64,000 nucleotides of DNA, from NCBI RefSeq assembly GCF_020782115.1, contig NZ_JAJGMW010000011.1, forward strand, positions 62,001-126,000, written 5' to 3'. The notes under the pieces were generated by a model. The model was not told the origin of the DNA, ran no database searches, and saw nothing but the letters and a program-made list of their open reading frames with translations. A program made the position numbers and the translations under genes. Source of the DNA: Leeuwenhoekiella parthenopeia (GTDB lineage Bacteria > Bacteroidota > Bacteroidia > Flavobacteriales > Flavobacteriaceae). Below are positions 52,752 to 62,393 of this stretch, in pieces (position 1 is the stretch's first letter; each line of letters opens with the position of its first letter).

Positions 52752-55700
52752 ATGAAAACACTCCTTCCTCTATTTTTCTTTAATTTATTTACACTGCTGG
52801 CGGCTTCTGCCGGATCTTCTGTTGAAATTACAGATTTGATGGTTGAATACCAATCTGAAGCATTAGGCATAGATATTCAAAAACCCCGTTTCAGCTGGAA
52901 AATGTATGATCCAAACCACTCACGTGGCCAGAAACAGACCGCTTACAGAATACAGGTTTGGGATGAAGACGGAGTAGCCATTTGGGATTCCGGAAAAGTG
53001 AATTCTGAAGTTTCTTTAAACATCGTATATGCGGGAAAGCCGCTTCAGCCCGAAAAGCATTATGACTGGCAAGTAGAAGTCTGGGATACTACTGATGCAA
53101 GCTACACTTCAAAGTCCTGGTTTGAAACCGCTCTTCTGAGCTCATCCATTGCATCCTGGGAAGGTGCTAAATGGATAGGCGCCGGTGATACCATGGTCTT
53201 CTACCCCGACTACCTGCCGGTTTTTAAACTTAGCTACAAGATCAAAACCAAGAGTAGAGCGGCGTTTGTCTATGGTGCAGATGATCCACGATTGATGAAC
53301 CCGTATAAAAACCTGTACCAGATAAAAAGTGACCCAGGGGAATCTTACATCGCCATCGAGCTTGATATTACCCCAATTTCCAAGGGTAAAAATGCCGTGC
53401 TGCGTGTTTTCAGAGCGGGCTATCATCCCGATGACAATCCTGAAATACCTTTTAAAGTATTTGAAATACCCCAAAAACTTATCAATAAATCTAACTTTCT
53501 GGACGCACATGCGCTTTTTTTAAGCTCAAATCTGGGCATTACGCAAATTTTCATAAAATCTGAATCTTCAGAGAATAAGATCGCAGATTTCACCATCAAC
53601 CCATTAGGCGCAGGAGGTGATTTTATCGCATTTCCGGTTGTAGGAAGTATCGGTTTTAAGGTCCCTAAGAAAACAGACGCATCATTTTCCGATTTAACAA
53701 TCTCTCATTTTCGCAGCCCGTCAAACCCTATTTTTTCTGAAAGTGTAAACGAATTGAATTTTCGGGATACCTTTTCTGAAACACCGGGGTTAAAGTTAAA
53801 AAACGGAACATTTTCTATAAAAGCAGGCAAGGAAGGTTTTTTTAATGTGGCAAAGCCAAAAGGTTCTGCTATGCCTATGCTGCGCACCACATTTCCCACT
53901 AAAAAAAGCACAGTCAAAAAAGCAAGATTATACGCGACGGCTAGAGGTGTTTATGACGTTTATCTCAATGGAAAACGGGTAAATGAGGCCTATTTTAACC
54001 CGGGTTCGTCCCAATATAACAAAACACATTTTTACCAAACCTTCGATGTTACCTCCCTTATAAGCTCTGGTGAAAATGCCCTCGGTGCAATTCTTGGAGA
54101 AGGCTGGTGGAGCGGCGCAGCCACCTTTAGTGGGGAAAACTGGAATTTCTTTGGAGACCGTCAATCCTTTTTGGCAAAACTGGTCATAACCTATGAAGAT
54201 GGTTCTACAGAAACTATTGTGACCAAACCGGATACCTGGCAGTATTATGACCAGGGTCCATTACGTTATGGAAGTTTTTTTCAGGGAGAGGTGTACAATG
54301 CCCTCGAACAACAGGCTATTGAAGGTTGGAGTACACCTGACTTTAACCCTAAAGACTGGAAGAAAGCTAAAGAACAAAAACTGTCATCTCAATCCGGTCC
54401 GGTATGGGAAAATGAAGATTATGCCCTCCTGAGTCAATTGGAAGACCCCGTTAAAAAACTCACAGAGCTTCAGGCTATAGGTGTGGAAGAAATAAGACCC
54501 GGTGTTTTTATTTATGATATGAGCCAAAATATGGTAGGTGTACCTCACATTAACCTACCCGAGATGAATCCCGGCAAGACCATTATGTTGAGATATGCCG
54601 AAGTAAAATATCCTGATCTTCCCGAATATAAAGGAATGATAGGGATGTTGATGTTAGAAAACATCAGGGCGGCTATGGCTCAGGATATTTATATCACAAA
54701 AGGCCAGAATGATTTAATTGCCCCAAGGTTTACCTTTCATGGCTTTCGTTATCTCGAAATAACAGGTCTGGACAAGCCTTTACCTTTAGAAAAAGTAAAA
54801 GCTACGGTATTGAGTTCTATAGACGCTCTGGACTCTTATTATGAAACGTCTAACCCTAAGGTTAACAAGCTGTGGGAAAACATCACCTGGTCGACGTATG
54901 GCAATTTCCTTTCCTTACCTACAGACTGTCCGCAGCGTAATGAACGTTTAGGCTGGAGCGGTGATATTTCGGTTTTTGCTAAAACTGCATCTTATCTTTC
55001 AAATATGCCTCAATTTTTACGCAAGCATATGTTTGCGATGCGGGATGTTCAGGATCAAAACGGGAGATTTCCTGATGTTGCCCCTACAGGTTACGGATTT
55101 GGTGGGCTTTTATGGGGAAGTGCAGGTATAACGGTAGCCTGGGAAAGCTACCTGCAATATCACGATTTGCGCCTGCTTGAAGAGCACTACGACGCAATGA
55201 AAAATTACATCCGTTTTGTACAGAAAAACTACATCGATCCCCAGTCCAATCTTATTGTGCAAAACAGGGCATGGTCTGATCTGGGTGATTGGTTGGCGCC
55301 GGAACAAAGCAAAAATGATAAATCCTTACTTTGGGAAGCGTACTTTCTTTATGACCTAAGTCTTATGCAAAAAATAGCAGCAGTTTTGGACAAGGAAGAA
55401 GATCAGCAAGGTTTTAATCAGTTATATAACGAGCGCTTTAACCTGTTTAATGCTGTTTATATTGATCCCGGTTCAAAAGAAACCATACACTCCTCTTTTA
55501 CCGGAAAAGAAGGTACAGTTATCAATACACAGACCTCGTATGTACTTCCCCTTTCATTCAATACCGTTAAGGAGTCCTATAAATCAGACTTTATCGCAAA
55601 CTTTGTCAAAAGTATTCAAAATGAAAGCCTTACTGATGAGGGAAAAACAGCTCCCCCGTTTTCATTAATGACAGGCTTTATAGGTACTGCCTGGGTTAAC

Positions 55701-56249
55701 GATGCATTGTCTGACGCAGGTCATACCGATATGGCTTATACGCTTTTACAGCAGACCAGTTATCCATCCTGGCTCTACCCTGTAGAACAAGGCGCTACTA
55801 CCATTTGGGAACGTTTAAATTCGTACACCAAAGAGGATGGTTTTGGCGGTAATAATCGCATGAATTCATTTAATCACTATTCATTTGGTGCTGTTGGTGC
55901 GTGGATGTACACCCACTCACTGGGAATACAACGGGATGAAGAGCATCCGGGCTTCCAGCATTTTATACTACAACCTAAGCCAGATCCTACAGGGCAGATG
56001 ACTTATGCCAAAGGCTTTTATAATTCTATGTACGGAAAGATTGAAAGTGATTGGGCCCATAGTGATAAGGGAACCAAATACGCGTTCACTATCCCTGCAA
56101 ATACCTCTGCGACCTTCAAGATCAAAGGGAATAAAGATAGTGTTCATTTTTCTGATAAAACCGGAGTGACCTATATCGGAAATACTTCAGGAAACGAAGT
56201 CTACGAGCTAGGCAGCGGAAGCTATGAAGTTTTGGTTACTGACAACTAG
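52752..56249 (+). CDS. GH78 alpha-L-rhamnosidase, secreted
   Basis: This very large exported glycosidase (1165 aa) has a signal-peptide-like N-terminus (MKTLLPLFFFNLFTLLAASA) and a Fn3-like module with SVEITDLMVEYQSEALGIDI. Beta-sandwich domains follow, then an (alpha/alpha)6 catalytic barrel. The hallmark TDCPQRNERLGWSGDISVF is at about residues 722-737, holding the conserved Asp/Glu of GH78. The insert between about residues 140 and 390 is longer than in the shortest GH78 enzymes and may carry a carbohydrate-binding module. The C-terminus is a beta-sandwich ending YEVLVTDN. It releases rhamnose from pectin or rhamnose-rich glycans such as ulvan. It is co-directional with the GH30 gene. Confidence 0.9.
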   Translation: MKTLLPLFFFNLFTLLAASAGSSVEITDLMVEYQSEALGIDIQKPRFSWKMYDPNHSRGQKQTAYRIQVWDEDGVAIWDSGKVNSEVSLNIVYAGKPLQPEKHYDWQVEVWDTTDASYTSKSWFETALLSSSIASWEGAKWIGAGDTMVFYPDYLPVFKLSYKIKTKSRAAFVYGADDPRLMNPYKNLYQIKSDPGESYIAIELDITPISKGKNAVLRVFRAGYHPDDNPEIPFKVFEIPQKLINKSNFLDAHALFLSSNLGITQIFIKSESSENKIADFTINPLGAGGDFIAFPVVGSIGFKVPKKTDASFSDLTISHFRSPSNPIFSESVNELNFRDTFSETPGLKLKNGTFSIKAGKEGFFNVAKPKGSAMPMLRTTFPTKKSTVKKARLYATARGVYDVYLNGKRVNEAYFNPGSSQYNKTHFYQTFDVTSLISSGENALGAILGEGWWSGAATFSGENWNFFGDRQSFLAKLVITYEDGSTETIVTKPDTWQYYDQGPLRYGSFFQGEVYNALEQQAIEGWSTPDFNPKDWKKAKEQKLSSQSGPVWENEDYALLSQLEDPVKKLTELQAIGVEEIRPGVFIYDMSQNMVGVPHINLPEMNPGKTIMLRYAEVKYPDLPEYKGMIGMLMLENIRAAMAQDIYITKGQNDLIAPRFTFHGFRYLEITGLDKPLPLEKVKATVLSSIDALDSYYETSNPKVNKLWENITWSTYGNFLSLPTDCPQRNERLGWSGDISVFAKTASYLSNMPQFLRKHMFAMRDVQDQNGRFPDVAPTGYGFGGLLWGSAGITVAWESYLQYHDLRLLEEHYDAMKNYIRFVQKNYIDPQSNLIVQNRAWSDLGDWLAPEQSKNDKSLLWEAYFLYDLSLMQKIAAVLDKEEDQQGFNQLYNERFNLFNAVYIDPGSKETIHSSFTGKEGTVINTQTSYVLPLSFNTVKESYKSDFIANFVKSIQNESLTDEGKTAPPFSLMTGFIGTAWVNDALSDAGHTDMAYTLLQQTSYPSWLYPVEQGATTIWERLNSYTKEDGFGGNNRMNSFNHYSFGAVGAWMYTHSLGIQRDEEHPGFQHFILQPKPDPTGQMTYAKGFYNSMYGKIESDWAHSDKGTKYAFTIPANTSATFKIKGNKDSVHFSDKTGVTYIGNTSGNEVYELGSGSYEVLVTDN

Positions 56250-56341
56250 AGAAAGGCTATTTTAAAAAGCAGATTATCCCCTTTTAATTGAAATGATTGA
56301 AAAATCCTTTATGTTAATGTCTGATTGACTACTGCTTAACC

Positions 56342-56349
56342 TATATTTG
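56342..56349 (+). promoter_or_regulatory. -7 box of small HTH-like gene
   Basis: TATATTTG matches TAnnTTTG and ends 22 bp before the ATG at 56372. The closest TTG upstream is only 14 nt away, so the -33 box is unclear. Confidence 0.5.
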
Positions 56350-56371
56350 TTGTATCCCTATACAAATAATA

Positions 56372-56620
56372 ATGTCAGAAAAATTAAAAGCACTCGCAGA
56401 TTACGAGCTATACCTTATTAGTGCTTTAGCTCACGGAGCCAAAGTTTCAGATTTACCTGCTATTCTTGGCTATTTTGGATTTAGTGCCCACTCGATGGGA
56501 AGTATTGAGAAAAAGCTTAAAGCGATGCGCAAAAGCCAAGGCTGCGCAACAAACATGCAACTGGTTTATGTGTTACGAAAACAGATAATCCAGGTTGACA
56601 TAGCAAAAGCGCTGAGTTAA
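56372..56620 (+). CDS. Small HTH-like protein
   Basis: This 82-aa protein begins MSEKLKALADYELYLISALA with HGAKVSDLPAILGYFGFSAHSMGSIEKKLKAMRKSQG. The spacing resembles a LuxR/NarL-type DNA-binding domain (G-KVSDLPAIL--S--S--SIEKKL--M) without a receiver. Similar stand-alone proteins occur in Flavobacteria. DNA binding is an inference. Its promoter -7 box is at 56342. Confidence 0.6.
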   Translation: MSEKLKALADYELYLISALAHGAKVSDLPAILGYFGFSAHSMGSIEKKLKAMRKSQGCATNMQLVYVLRKQIIQVDIAKALS

Positions 56621-56804
56621 GGCGGCATTCAAATTTATTTTACTACTTCATATCTGTACCGGAAATCCTGCGTACACTTTTCTGTATGGGAAGTATTTAC
56701 GGGATAACTGGTTTTGTAGATCCCAATTGCTTAAGACTTATTTTAAATCTTCTTAAGCCTGTTGGAATCGCAGGTTTCTAGTGTGTTTATTAAACTTCTC
56801 TAGC

Positions 56805-56984
56805 CTAATTGGAGGTTTTTAGGGTATTGCATACCACTAAAACAAAAGCAATAACGGCAATTACCACGGCACTCAGAAATATCAGGGTTTGATTAGATTT
56901 CAAATCAAAACCGGCCAAATCAAAATTAAAAACAGTGAGAAGCATCGCCACTATAATTAATATAAGTATCAGATTTCTAATCAT
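56805..56984 (-). CDS. Small membrane protein, 59 aa
   Basis: The leftward ORF from the ATG at 56984 encodes two hydrophobic helices: IRNLILILIIVAMLLTVFNF and LIFLSAVVIAVIAFVLVVC, joined by a polar loop DLKSNQTL. It ends NTLKTSN. There is no family I recognise. It lies between the HTH-like gene and the FGE gene. Confidence 0.5.
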   Translation of the reverse strand: MIRNLILILIIVAMLLTVFNFDLAGFDLKSNQTLIFLSAVVIAVIAFVLVVCNTLKTSN

Positions 56985-57029
56985 AGTTCAGGATTTAGGC
57001 AGTTTCATATTTTCAATTCGTATCAAAAT

Positions 57030-58154
57030 TCATTTTGAAAGTTGGTCAGGTGTTGCTATGGTTCTAAAGCCGGTATGATCTGAAGAGGAATCCAGAGTTT
57101 GTCCCATTCGGGCAGAAATGCGGTAACTGGCGCAATACGATTTGTCACATAAGAATGAGCCTCCTTTTATAACCTTTTCTTGTTGGTATGGATTTTCAGG
57201 GTTATAAGATTGGGCGGGACCTTGTGGATTGAGCGTTTCATTACCGGCCAGACTCTCGTAATAATTTACAGAAAACCAGTCCTGAGTAAGTTCCCATACA
57301 TTTCCGGCCATATCGTAAATTCCCAGTGAGTTGGGTTCAAACGAAGCTACAGGAGCCACATACGAGAAGCCATCTTCTGCGAGATTGGTATTGGGGAAAT
57401 TTCCCTGCCAGGTATTGGCTTTTTGAGTCAGTTGAGACTCATCGTCGCCCCAGGTATAGACCCCGCCGTGCATTTTTCCGTGGGCTGCAGCCTCCCATTG
57501 AGCTTCGGTAGGCAGTTTGCGATTGGCCCACTCACAATAGGCCAGAGCATCTTCATAAGCAATGTGCACCACAGGATAATTGTCTTTTCCTTCAATAGTA
57601 GACTGCGGTCCCTGAGGATGTCGCCAGTTCGCTCCCGTTTTCCATTCCCACCATTGCGCATAATTTCTTAAATCGGTAATATCTTCCGCTTTGCGGTTAA
57701 AAATGAGTGATCCGGGTTGCAAAATGCTATCTGCGGGCTTTGGTGTTCCCGGCGGTAAATCCTTTTTCATTTCTTCCCAATCTATAAGACGTTCTGCTAC
57801 GGTTACGTAACCGGTTTCGGCAGTAAATTGCCTGAATTGAGCATTGGTTACTTCGGTCTTATCTATAAAAAAACCATCTACAGCAACCGGATGTGCCGGT
57901 TTCTCACGAGGCAAAGCAAGCTCGTCTCCAGTACCGGCTCCCTGCGTAAACCGAATCCCCGAAATCCAAACCATGCCTTCGGGAGTGGGTATCGAATCGG
58001 GCTGCTCCACAACTAGCTCATGCCCCACTTTCTGTGGAGTTTCTGAAATTTCTTCTGAGGTGTTAGCATCTTTACGCTCATTCTTGCACGAAAAACATAC
58101 CAGAATAACACAGATTAAAACGCTTTGAACAAGTCTGTTTTTATTGAAAAGCAT
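57030..58154 (-). CDS. Formylglycine-generating enzyme, lipoprotein
   Basis: This 374-aa protein belongs to the SUMF1/FGE family. FGE oxidises a cysteine in type I sulfatases to Calpha-formylglycine. The two catalytic cysteines are present, Cys336 and Cys341 in SFLCDKSYCASYR, with the same C-x4-C spacing as human FGE. PAHPVAVDGFFIDKTEVTN and LPTEAQWEAAAHG also fit. The N-terminus (LICVILVCFSC) suggests a lipoprotein signal. A cysteine-type sulfatase (CGPSR) lies 1.1 kb upstream in the opposite direction, so the two are natural partners. Some family members have other roles, but the intact Cys pair favours FGE activity. Confidence 0.88.
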   Translation of the reverse strand: MLFNKNRLVQSVLICVILVCFSCKNERKDANTSEEISETPQKVGHELVVEQPDSIPTPEGMVWISGIRFTQGAGTGDELALPREKPAHPVAVDGFFIDKTEVTNAQFRQFTAETGYVTVAERLIDWEEMKKDLPPGTPKPADSILQPGSLIFNRKAEDITDLRNYAQWWEWKTGANWRHPQGPQSTIEGKDNYPVVHIAYEDALAYCEWANRKLPTEAQWEAAAHGKMHGGVYTWGDDESQLTQKANTWQGNFPNTNLAEDGFSYVAPVASFEPNSLGIYDMAGNVWELTQDWFSVNYYESLAGNETLNPQGPAQSYNPENPYQQEKVIKGGSFLCDKSYCASYRISARMGQTLDSSSDHTGFRTIATPDQLSK

Positions 58155-58314
58155 AGTATGCGTTTAGGTTTTAGGTATTTAAAAAATAGGATGTATTGCA
58201 CACCCAGGATAAAAACAATGCAAGAATTTACAGCCGAAATGTACAAATGACAAATCTAGTCAAAAAGGTTTTTTTGCTGTACGCACTATGTTCAACAAGA
58301 TAAAAGCCCTTAAT

Positions 58315-59088
58315 TTACTTCTGTTTTAAATGAAAACACGCCGTGAGCATTTTATACAGCTCAGGATGCTGAACCCGCATTCGGTTAGGTTGCTCAAAAA
58401 AATACTCAGACGCCACTGCAAAAAATTCAGCTTCATTAGTGCCTCCATAACTTCGTATATCAGACTGATCGGCGTTAATTTCTTCCATCTCTTTGTGAAT
58501 GCGTTTTAACCAGGGCACAACATAGCTATGTTCTATTAAACGCTCGGGAATTCCATCTGTAACCCCATCAACCTTATCGATAAGATGTACAAACTCGTGA
58601 ATTCCCGTATTTTGCATATCGCGTTTGCGGTCAAAACCCTCGTGCAGGGCTTTTCGGGATAAAATCATCTGATGTTCAAAGCGACCTGTCCCAATCATAC
58701 CGGCTATAAAACGCTCTTTGTGATCGGCGTCAAAATCCAAATCTTCATTAAAATGATCGGGATAAATCAACACGGTGCTTAGATTGGTATAATGCCATTC
58801 ACTAAATGCAAATACCGGTATAACGGCACTGGCAGCAACCAAAACGGTATCCAGCCCATCCGGCTCAAAATCAACACCTTCAATATAGGTTTCACTCAAA
58901 AAAGTCATCACGCGTTGTTGAAAACGCTTTTGTTCGGTCTCAGACAGTTGTTTATAAAAATGTACATGTTCAAGTAGAAGTTGATGCCAATTTGCAGGAA
59001 TAGCTTCTTTTTTTCGGGATCGTGTGCGGGTAAAAGCGTAAATCACGAAAACAATTAAAACAAGAGCGATAGGTAAGGCAATACTCAT
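58315..59088 (-). CDS. MtfA-like zinc peptidase (M90)
   Basis: This 257-aa protein has an N-terminal membrane anchor (IALPIALVLIVFVIYAF) and a zinc metallopeptidase domain of the MtfA/M90 family, with the metal-binding HEFVHLID beginning at His164. The C-terminal GTNEAEFFAVASEYFFEQP has the downstream Glu. E. coli MtfA (YeeI) binds the Mlc repressor and is an aminopeptidase. Here a membrane-tethered form acts in the cytoplasm or periplasm depending on orientation. It is not obviously linked to the sulfatase/FGE function. Confidence 0.85.
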   Translation of the reverse strand: MSIALPIALVLIVFVIYAFTRTRSRKKEAIPANWHQLLLEHVHFYKQLSETEQKRFQQRVMTFLSETYIEGVDFEPDGLDTVLVAASAVIPVFAFSEWHYTNLSTVLIYPDHFNEDLDFDADHKERFIAGMIGTGRFEHQMILSRKALHEGFDRKRDMQNTGIHEFVHLIDKVDGVTDGIPERLIEHSYVVPWLKRIHKEMEEINADQSDIRSYGGTNEAEFFAVASEYFFEQPNRMRVQHPELYKMLTACFHLKQK

Positions 59089-59293
59089 ACGTAAGGAAAA
59101 AAGACAAGTTTAGTGATTTATCTAACTAAATCGGGATTTTATTACTAGCTATTCGGTTTTCAAAAAACTAAATAAATGATCATAAAGCTTTTATTGACTG
59201 AATTAACCCACACATTGAGAAAATAAATTCTTCAAAATCGGGTTTTTGACTGTAATTTTAAGAATTCAGTACCTAAGTTTAATATCGCCGCAA

Positions 59294-60745
59294 ATGAAAT
59301 CTATTCGGTTTATAAATCAGATTCTGATAAACTTTTGTCTTTTGTTAGTTGGCTTGAATCCCTTGATTGCCCAGAACAATTCCACTCAAAAACCGAATAT
59401 ACTGCTGTTATGCATAGACGATTTAAGGCCTGAGCTCAATGGTTTTGGTAAAGATTATATACACAGTCCCCATATAGATAATCTGGCCAAAGGCGGTGTG
59501 ATGTTCACCCGGCATTATGTAAACGCTCCCAGTTGCGGTCCGTCAAGGTATACGCTCCTCACAGGTAAGTACGGACCTTCAACAAACGACGCTTTGTTTA
59601 AACGTGCTGCTCAACTAAAGGATGAAAATCCTGAGGTCTCCAGTATGCCCGGCTTTTTTAAAAGCCAGGGTTACACTACTATTGCAATAGGTAAGGTCTC
59701 CCATCATCCCGGCGGTTTGGGAGGACCGGACTGGAACGATCCAGCTCAGGTAGAGATGCCCGGAGCATGGAGCCGGCAATTGATTCCTACGGGAGAATGG
59801 CAGCATCCCCGAGGAATTATGCACGGACTTGCACATGGTGAAATACGTGAAAAGGCTTCAGAAATGGACGTTTACCAGTCTGCCACAGGAAATGATAGTA
59901 TTTATCCCGATGGTCTTATCGCTTCAGAAGCGGTTACTCAACTGAAAAACCTTAAAAATCAAAAGGAACCCTTTTTTATGGCGGTAGGACTTTTGAAACC
60001 CCATTTGCCTTTTGGTGCTCCAAAAAAATACTACGATTTAAACGCAGATGCCAACCTGCCTCATGTGAAAAATCCACAGAAACCGGAAGGCAGAACAACC
60101 TGGCACGAGTTCAGCGAATTTAGGCAATACAATCTTTGGGGAAAAGATCCTGTGACAGACCCAAGCTTTGCAACCGAAGTACGTAAACATTACGCCGCAT
60201 GTGTAAGTTATGCAGATGCCCAGGTTGGCAAAATTCTGGAAGCGCTCAAAGAATCTGGTCTTGACCAGAACACCATAGTTGTGCTTTGGGGAGATCACGG
60301 CTGGCATTTAGGCGAACATGGTGTTTGGGGAAAACATACGCTTTTTGAGGAGGCCTTACATTCCCCACTAATTGTAAAATATCCGGGTGTTCTAGCAGCC
60401 GGGATCAAAACGGAAGCCCTTGTCGAAAGTATTGACCTCTTCCCTACCCTTTGCCAACTCACTAATCTGAGCATTCCACAATTTGCTCAGGGTCATTCTT
60501 TTTATTCCATCTTAAGTAAACCGAAGAAGAAAGGTCATCCTGCGATTGCCTATTTCAACGGAAACTTAAGCCTGCGCACAGAGGAGTATCGCCTTATCAT
60601 TCACAAAGATGGTTTTAAAGAATTGTACGCTATGAATTCACCTGAAGAAGAATCTAAAAATAGAGCTGCTGATAAGCCCGAAACCGTTGAAAAAATGACC
60701 GGTATGATCAAAAAGCGAATGAAAGATCTAAATCCTGATTACTAA
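59294..60745 (+). CDS. Secreted sulfatase, cysteine type
   Basis: This is a 483-aa type I sulfatase from the ATG at 59294. A TTG at 59246 would add 16 unneeded residues. It has an export signal ([20 protein letters not shown]) and metal-binding [13 protein letters not shown]. The active-site motif [16 protein letters not shown] carries Cys81, the residue turned to formylglycine. [18 protein letters not shown] carries further metal and sulfate ligands. It is close to iduronate-2-sulfatase-like enzymes of polysaccharide degraders (glycan sulfates such as ulvan or carrageenan). FGE at 57030-58154 should activate it. Confidence 0.93.
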   Translation: MKSIRFINQILINFCLLLVGLNPLIAQNNSTQKPNILLLCIDDLRPELNGFGKDYIHSPHIDNLAKGGVMFTRHYVNAPSCGPSRYTLLTGKYGPSTNDALFKRAAQLKDENPEVSSMPGFFKSQGYTTIAIGKVSHHPGGLGGPDWNDPAQVEMPGAWSRQLIPTGEWQHPRGIMHGLAHGEIREKASEMDVYQSATGNDSIYPDGLIASEAVTQLKNLKNQKEPFFMAVGLLKPHLPFGAPKKYYDLNADANLPHVKNPQKPEGRTTWHEFSEFRQYNLWGKDPVTDPSFATEVRKHYAACVSYADAQVGKILEALKESGLDQNTIVVLWGDHGWHLGEHGVWGKHTLFEEALHSPLIVKYPGVLAAGIKTEALVESIDLFPTLCQLTNLSIPQFAQGHSFYSILSKPKKKGHPAIAYFNGNLSLRTEEYRLIIHKDGFKELYAMNSPEEESKNRAADKPETVEKMTGMIKKRMKDLNPDY

Positions 60746-60803
60746 TTATTTAGCTCAAGACCTTTATACCGAATAATTGTTCTTTAGAGTTTAAAGTAAA
60801 ACG

Positions 60804-61175
60804 ATGAATCAGCCCACAAAAACCGATGAGCGCATAGCCAATATGTCTTTTGCATCGGTATACCCGCACTATTTGACCAAAGTAGAAAAAAAGGGAAGAA
60901 CCCGTGAAGATCTGCATGCTGTGATTAGCTGGCTGACGGGATATGATGAGGCGGCAATAAGCCATCACATCAACCAAAAGTCTAATTTCCGAATGTTTTT
61001 TGATCAGGCGAGTTTGAACCCAAATGCTCATTTAATTACCGGTGTCATTTGCGGCTACCGCGTAGAATCTATTGAAAACCCATTAAGCCAAAAGGTGCGT
61101 TATCTGGATAAACTCGTTGATGAACTGGCCAAAGGCAAAGCCCTTGAAAAATTATGCGGAAGCCTTAGACTCTGA
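60804..61175 (+). CDS. DUF2200 protein
   Basis: This 123-aa protein with RIANMSFASVYPHYLTKVEK and VISWLTGYDE matches DUF2200, a small soluble family of unknown role. FRMFFDQASLNPNAHLITGV is also typical. It follows the sulfatase by 58 bp on the same strand, which may be chance. Confidence 0.85.
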   Translation: MNQPTKTDERIANMSFASVYPHYLTKVEKKGRTREDLHAVISWLTGYDEAAISHHINQKSNFRMFFDQASLNPNAHLITGVICGYRVESIENPLSQKVRYLDKLVDELAKGKALEKLCGSLRL

Positions 61176-61289
61176 CCTCAAATCTCCGTTTTAGAAATCA
61201 GAGCGTATTTTTAGATAGATTAACAAATTTCCTGAGCCTTCCTGAAATAAATAAAATAGGTTTGCCAGGCAGTTTTATCTTCAGGATTT

Positions 61290-62192
61290 ATGGCAAATAC
61301 TCCGGAAAAATCGGCTATTAAAGCTATCTATTTCAGCATTATAGGTAACGCATTTCTTGCTGCGATAAAATTTCTTTCGGGTATTTTTGGCAACTCCTAT
61401 GCGCTTATTGCAGACGGAATTGAATCTACAGCAGATATCTTTTCTTCTTTTTTTGTGCTGATTGGGTTTAAATATGCCCAGCGCCCACCTGACGAAAATC
61501 ATCCTTACGGTCACTCCCGCATTGAACCCCTGATCACTTTTCTGGTGGTGGCGTTTCTGGTTACTTCGGCAACCGTAATTGCCTACGAGAGTATTGAAAA
61601 CATCAGAACACCTCATAAAGTGCCGGAAGCCTGGACGCTTATTGTTCTGGCGATTATCATCATTTGGAAAGAAGCTTCCTATCGCTATGTAATCCGCAAG
61701 AGTAAAGAGACCAACAGTTCGTCGCTTCGCGCAGATGCCTGGCATCATCGCAGCGACGCGGTTACTTCGGTTACTGCATTTATTGGTATTTCGATCGCAC
61801 TGGTATTTGGTAAGGGATTTGAAACGGCAGATGACTGGGCTGCTTTATTCGCTTCGGCTTTTATCCTGTACAATGCCTATCTGATTTTCAGGCCTGCTTT
61901 AGGTGAAATTATGGACGAACACCGCTATGACGACGTGGTTGAAAACATACGTGAGGTCGCACTTACCGTCAAAGGCATTAAAGGAACCGAAAAGTGTTTT
62001 GTTCGCAAAGCGGGTATGAAGTATCTGGTGGAGCTGCACGCTATTGTTGACGGTACAATCAGCGTAGACAGCGGGCACGTTTTGGCTCATAAACTTCAGG
62101 ATAAATTACAGGAAGAACTCCCCGAAATTTCTCATATCACTATTCACATAGAACCCGCATGTGAGAAACAGCACACTAAAAACCTTCGGTAG
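61290..62192 (+). CDS. Cation diffusion facilitator (CDF) transporter
   Basis: This 300-aa divalent-metal/H+ antiporter has six predicted helices. The transmembrane metal sites are in LIADGIESTADIFSSF and ADAWHHRSDAVTS, and the cytoplasmic C-terminal domain has LVELHAIVDGTISVDSGHVL and ITIHIEP. It exports zinc, iron, cobalt or manganese, and the exact metal is not fixed by the sequence. ISKETNSSSLRADAWHHRSD is typical of the FieF/ZitB branch. It stands alone with about 115 bp upstream. Confidence 0.92.
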   Translation: MANTPEKSAIKAIYFSIIGNAFLAAIKFLSGIFGNSYALIADGIESTADIFSSFFVLIGFKYAQRPPDENHPYGHSRIEPLITFLVVAFLVTSATVIAYESIENIRTPHKVPEAWTLIVLAIIIIWKEASYRYVIRKSKETNSSSLRADAWHHRSDAVTSVTAFIGISIALVFGKGFETADDWAALFASAFILYNAYLIFRPALGEIMDEHRYDDVVENIREVALTVKGIKGTEKCFVRKAGMKYLVELHAIVDGTISVDSGHVLAHKLQDKLQEELPEISHITIHIEPACEKQHTKNLR

Positions 62193-62322
62193 TCAGATTA
62201 TTTTAAATTTTTTTCGCCTTTGTAGTTGAGCTTAAATACCTGACAACAAATAAGCTGCAACCTCTTGTCTTTCCTCAAACTAAACCGTCTTATTAATTTC
62301 TATTTAGAATTCATCTAAATAA

Positions 62323-62354
62323 TTTGGATTGAATAAACGTAGATGATAAATTTG
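62323..62354 (+). promoter_or_regulatory. Promoter of siderophore-type TonB receptor
   Basis: TTTG (62323-62326) and TAAATTTG (62347-62354) are 20 nt apart, a close match to the Bacteroidota primary promoter. The ATG at 62394 is 39 nt further on. No Fur box was identified by eye. Confidence 0.75.
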
Positions 62355-62393
62355 CCAAAATTTATTATCTATAACAAGTCTAAATAAAAACTA

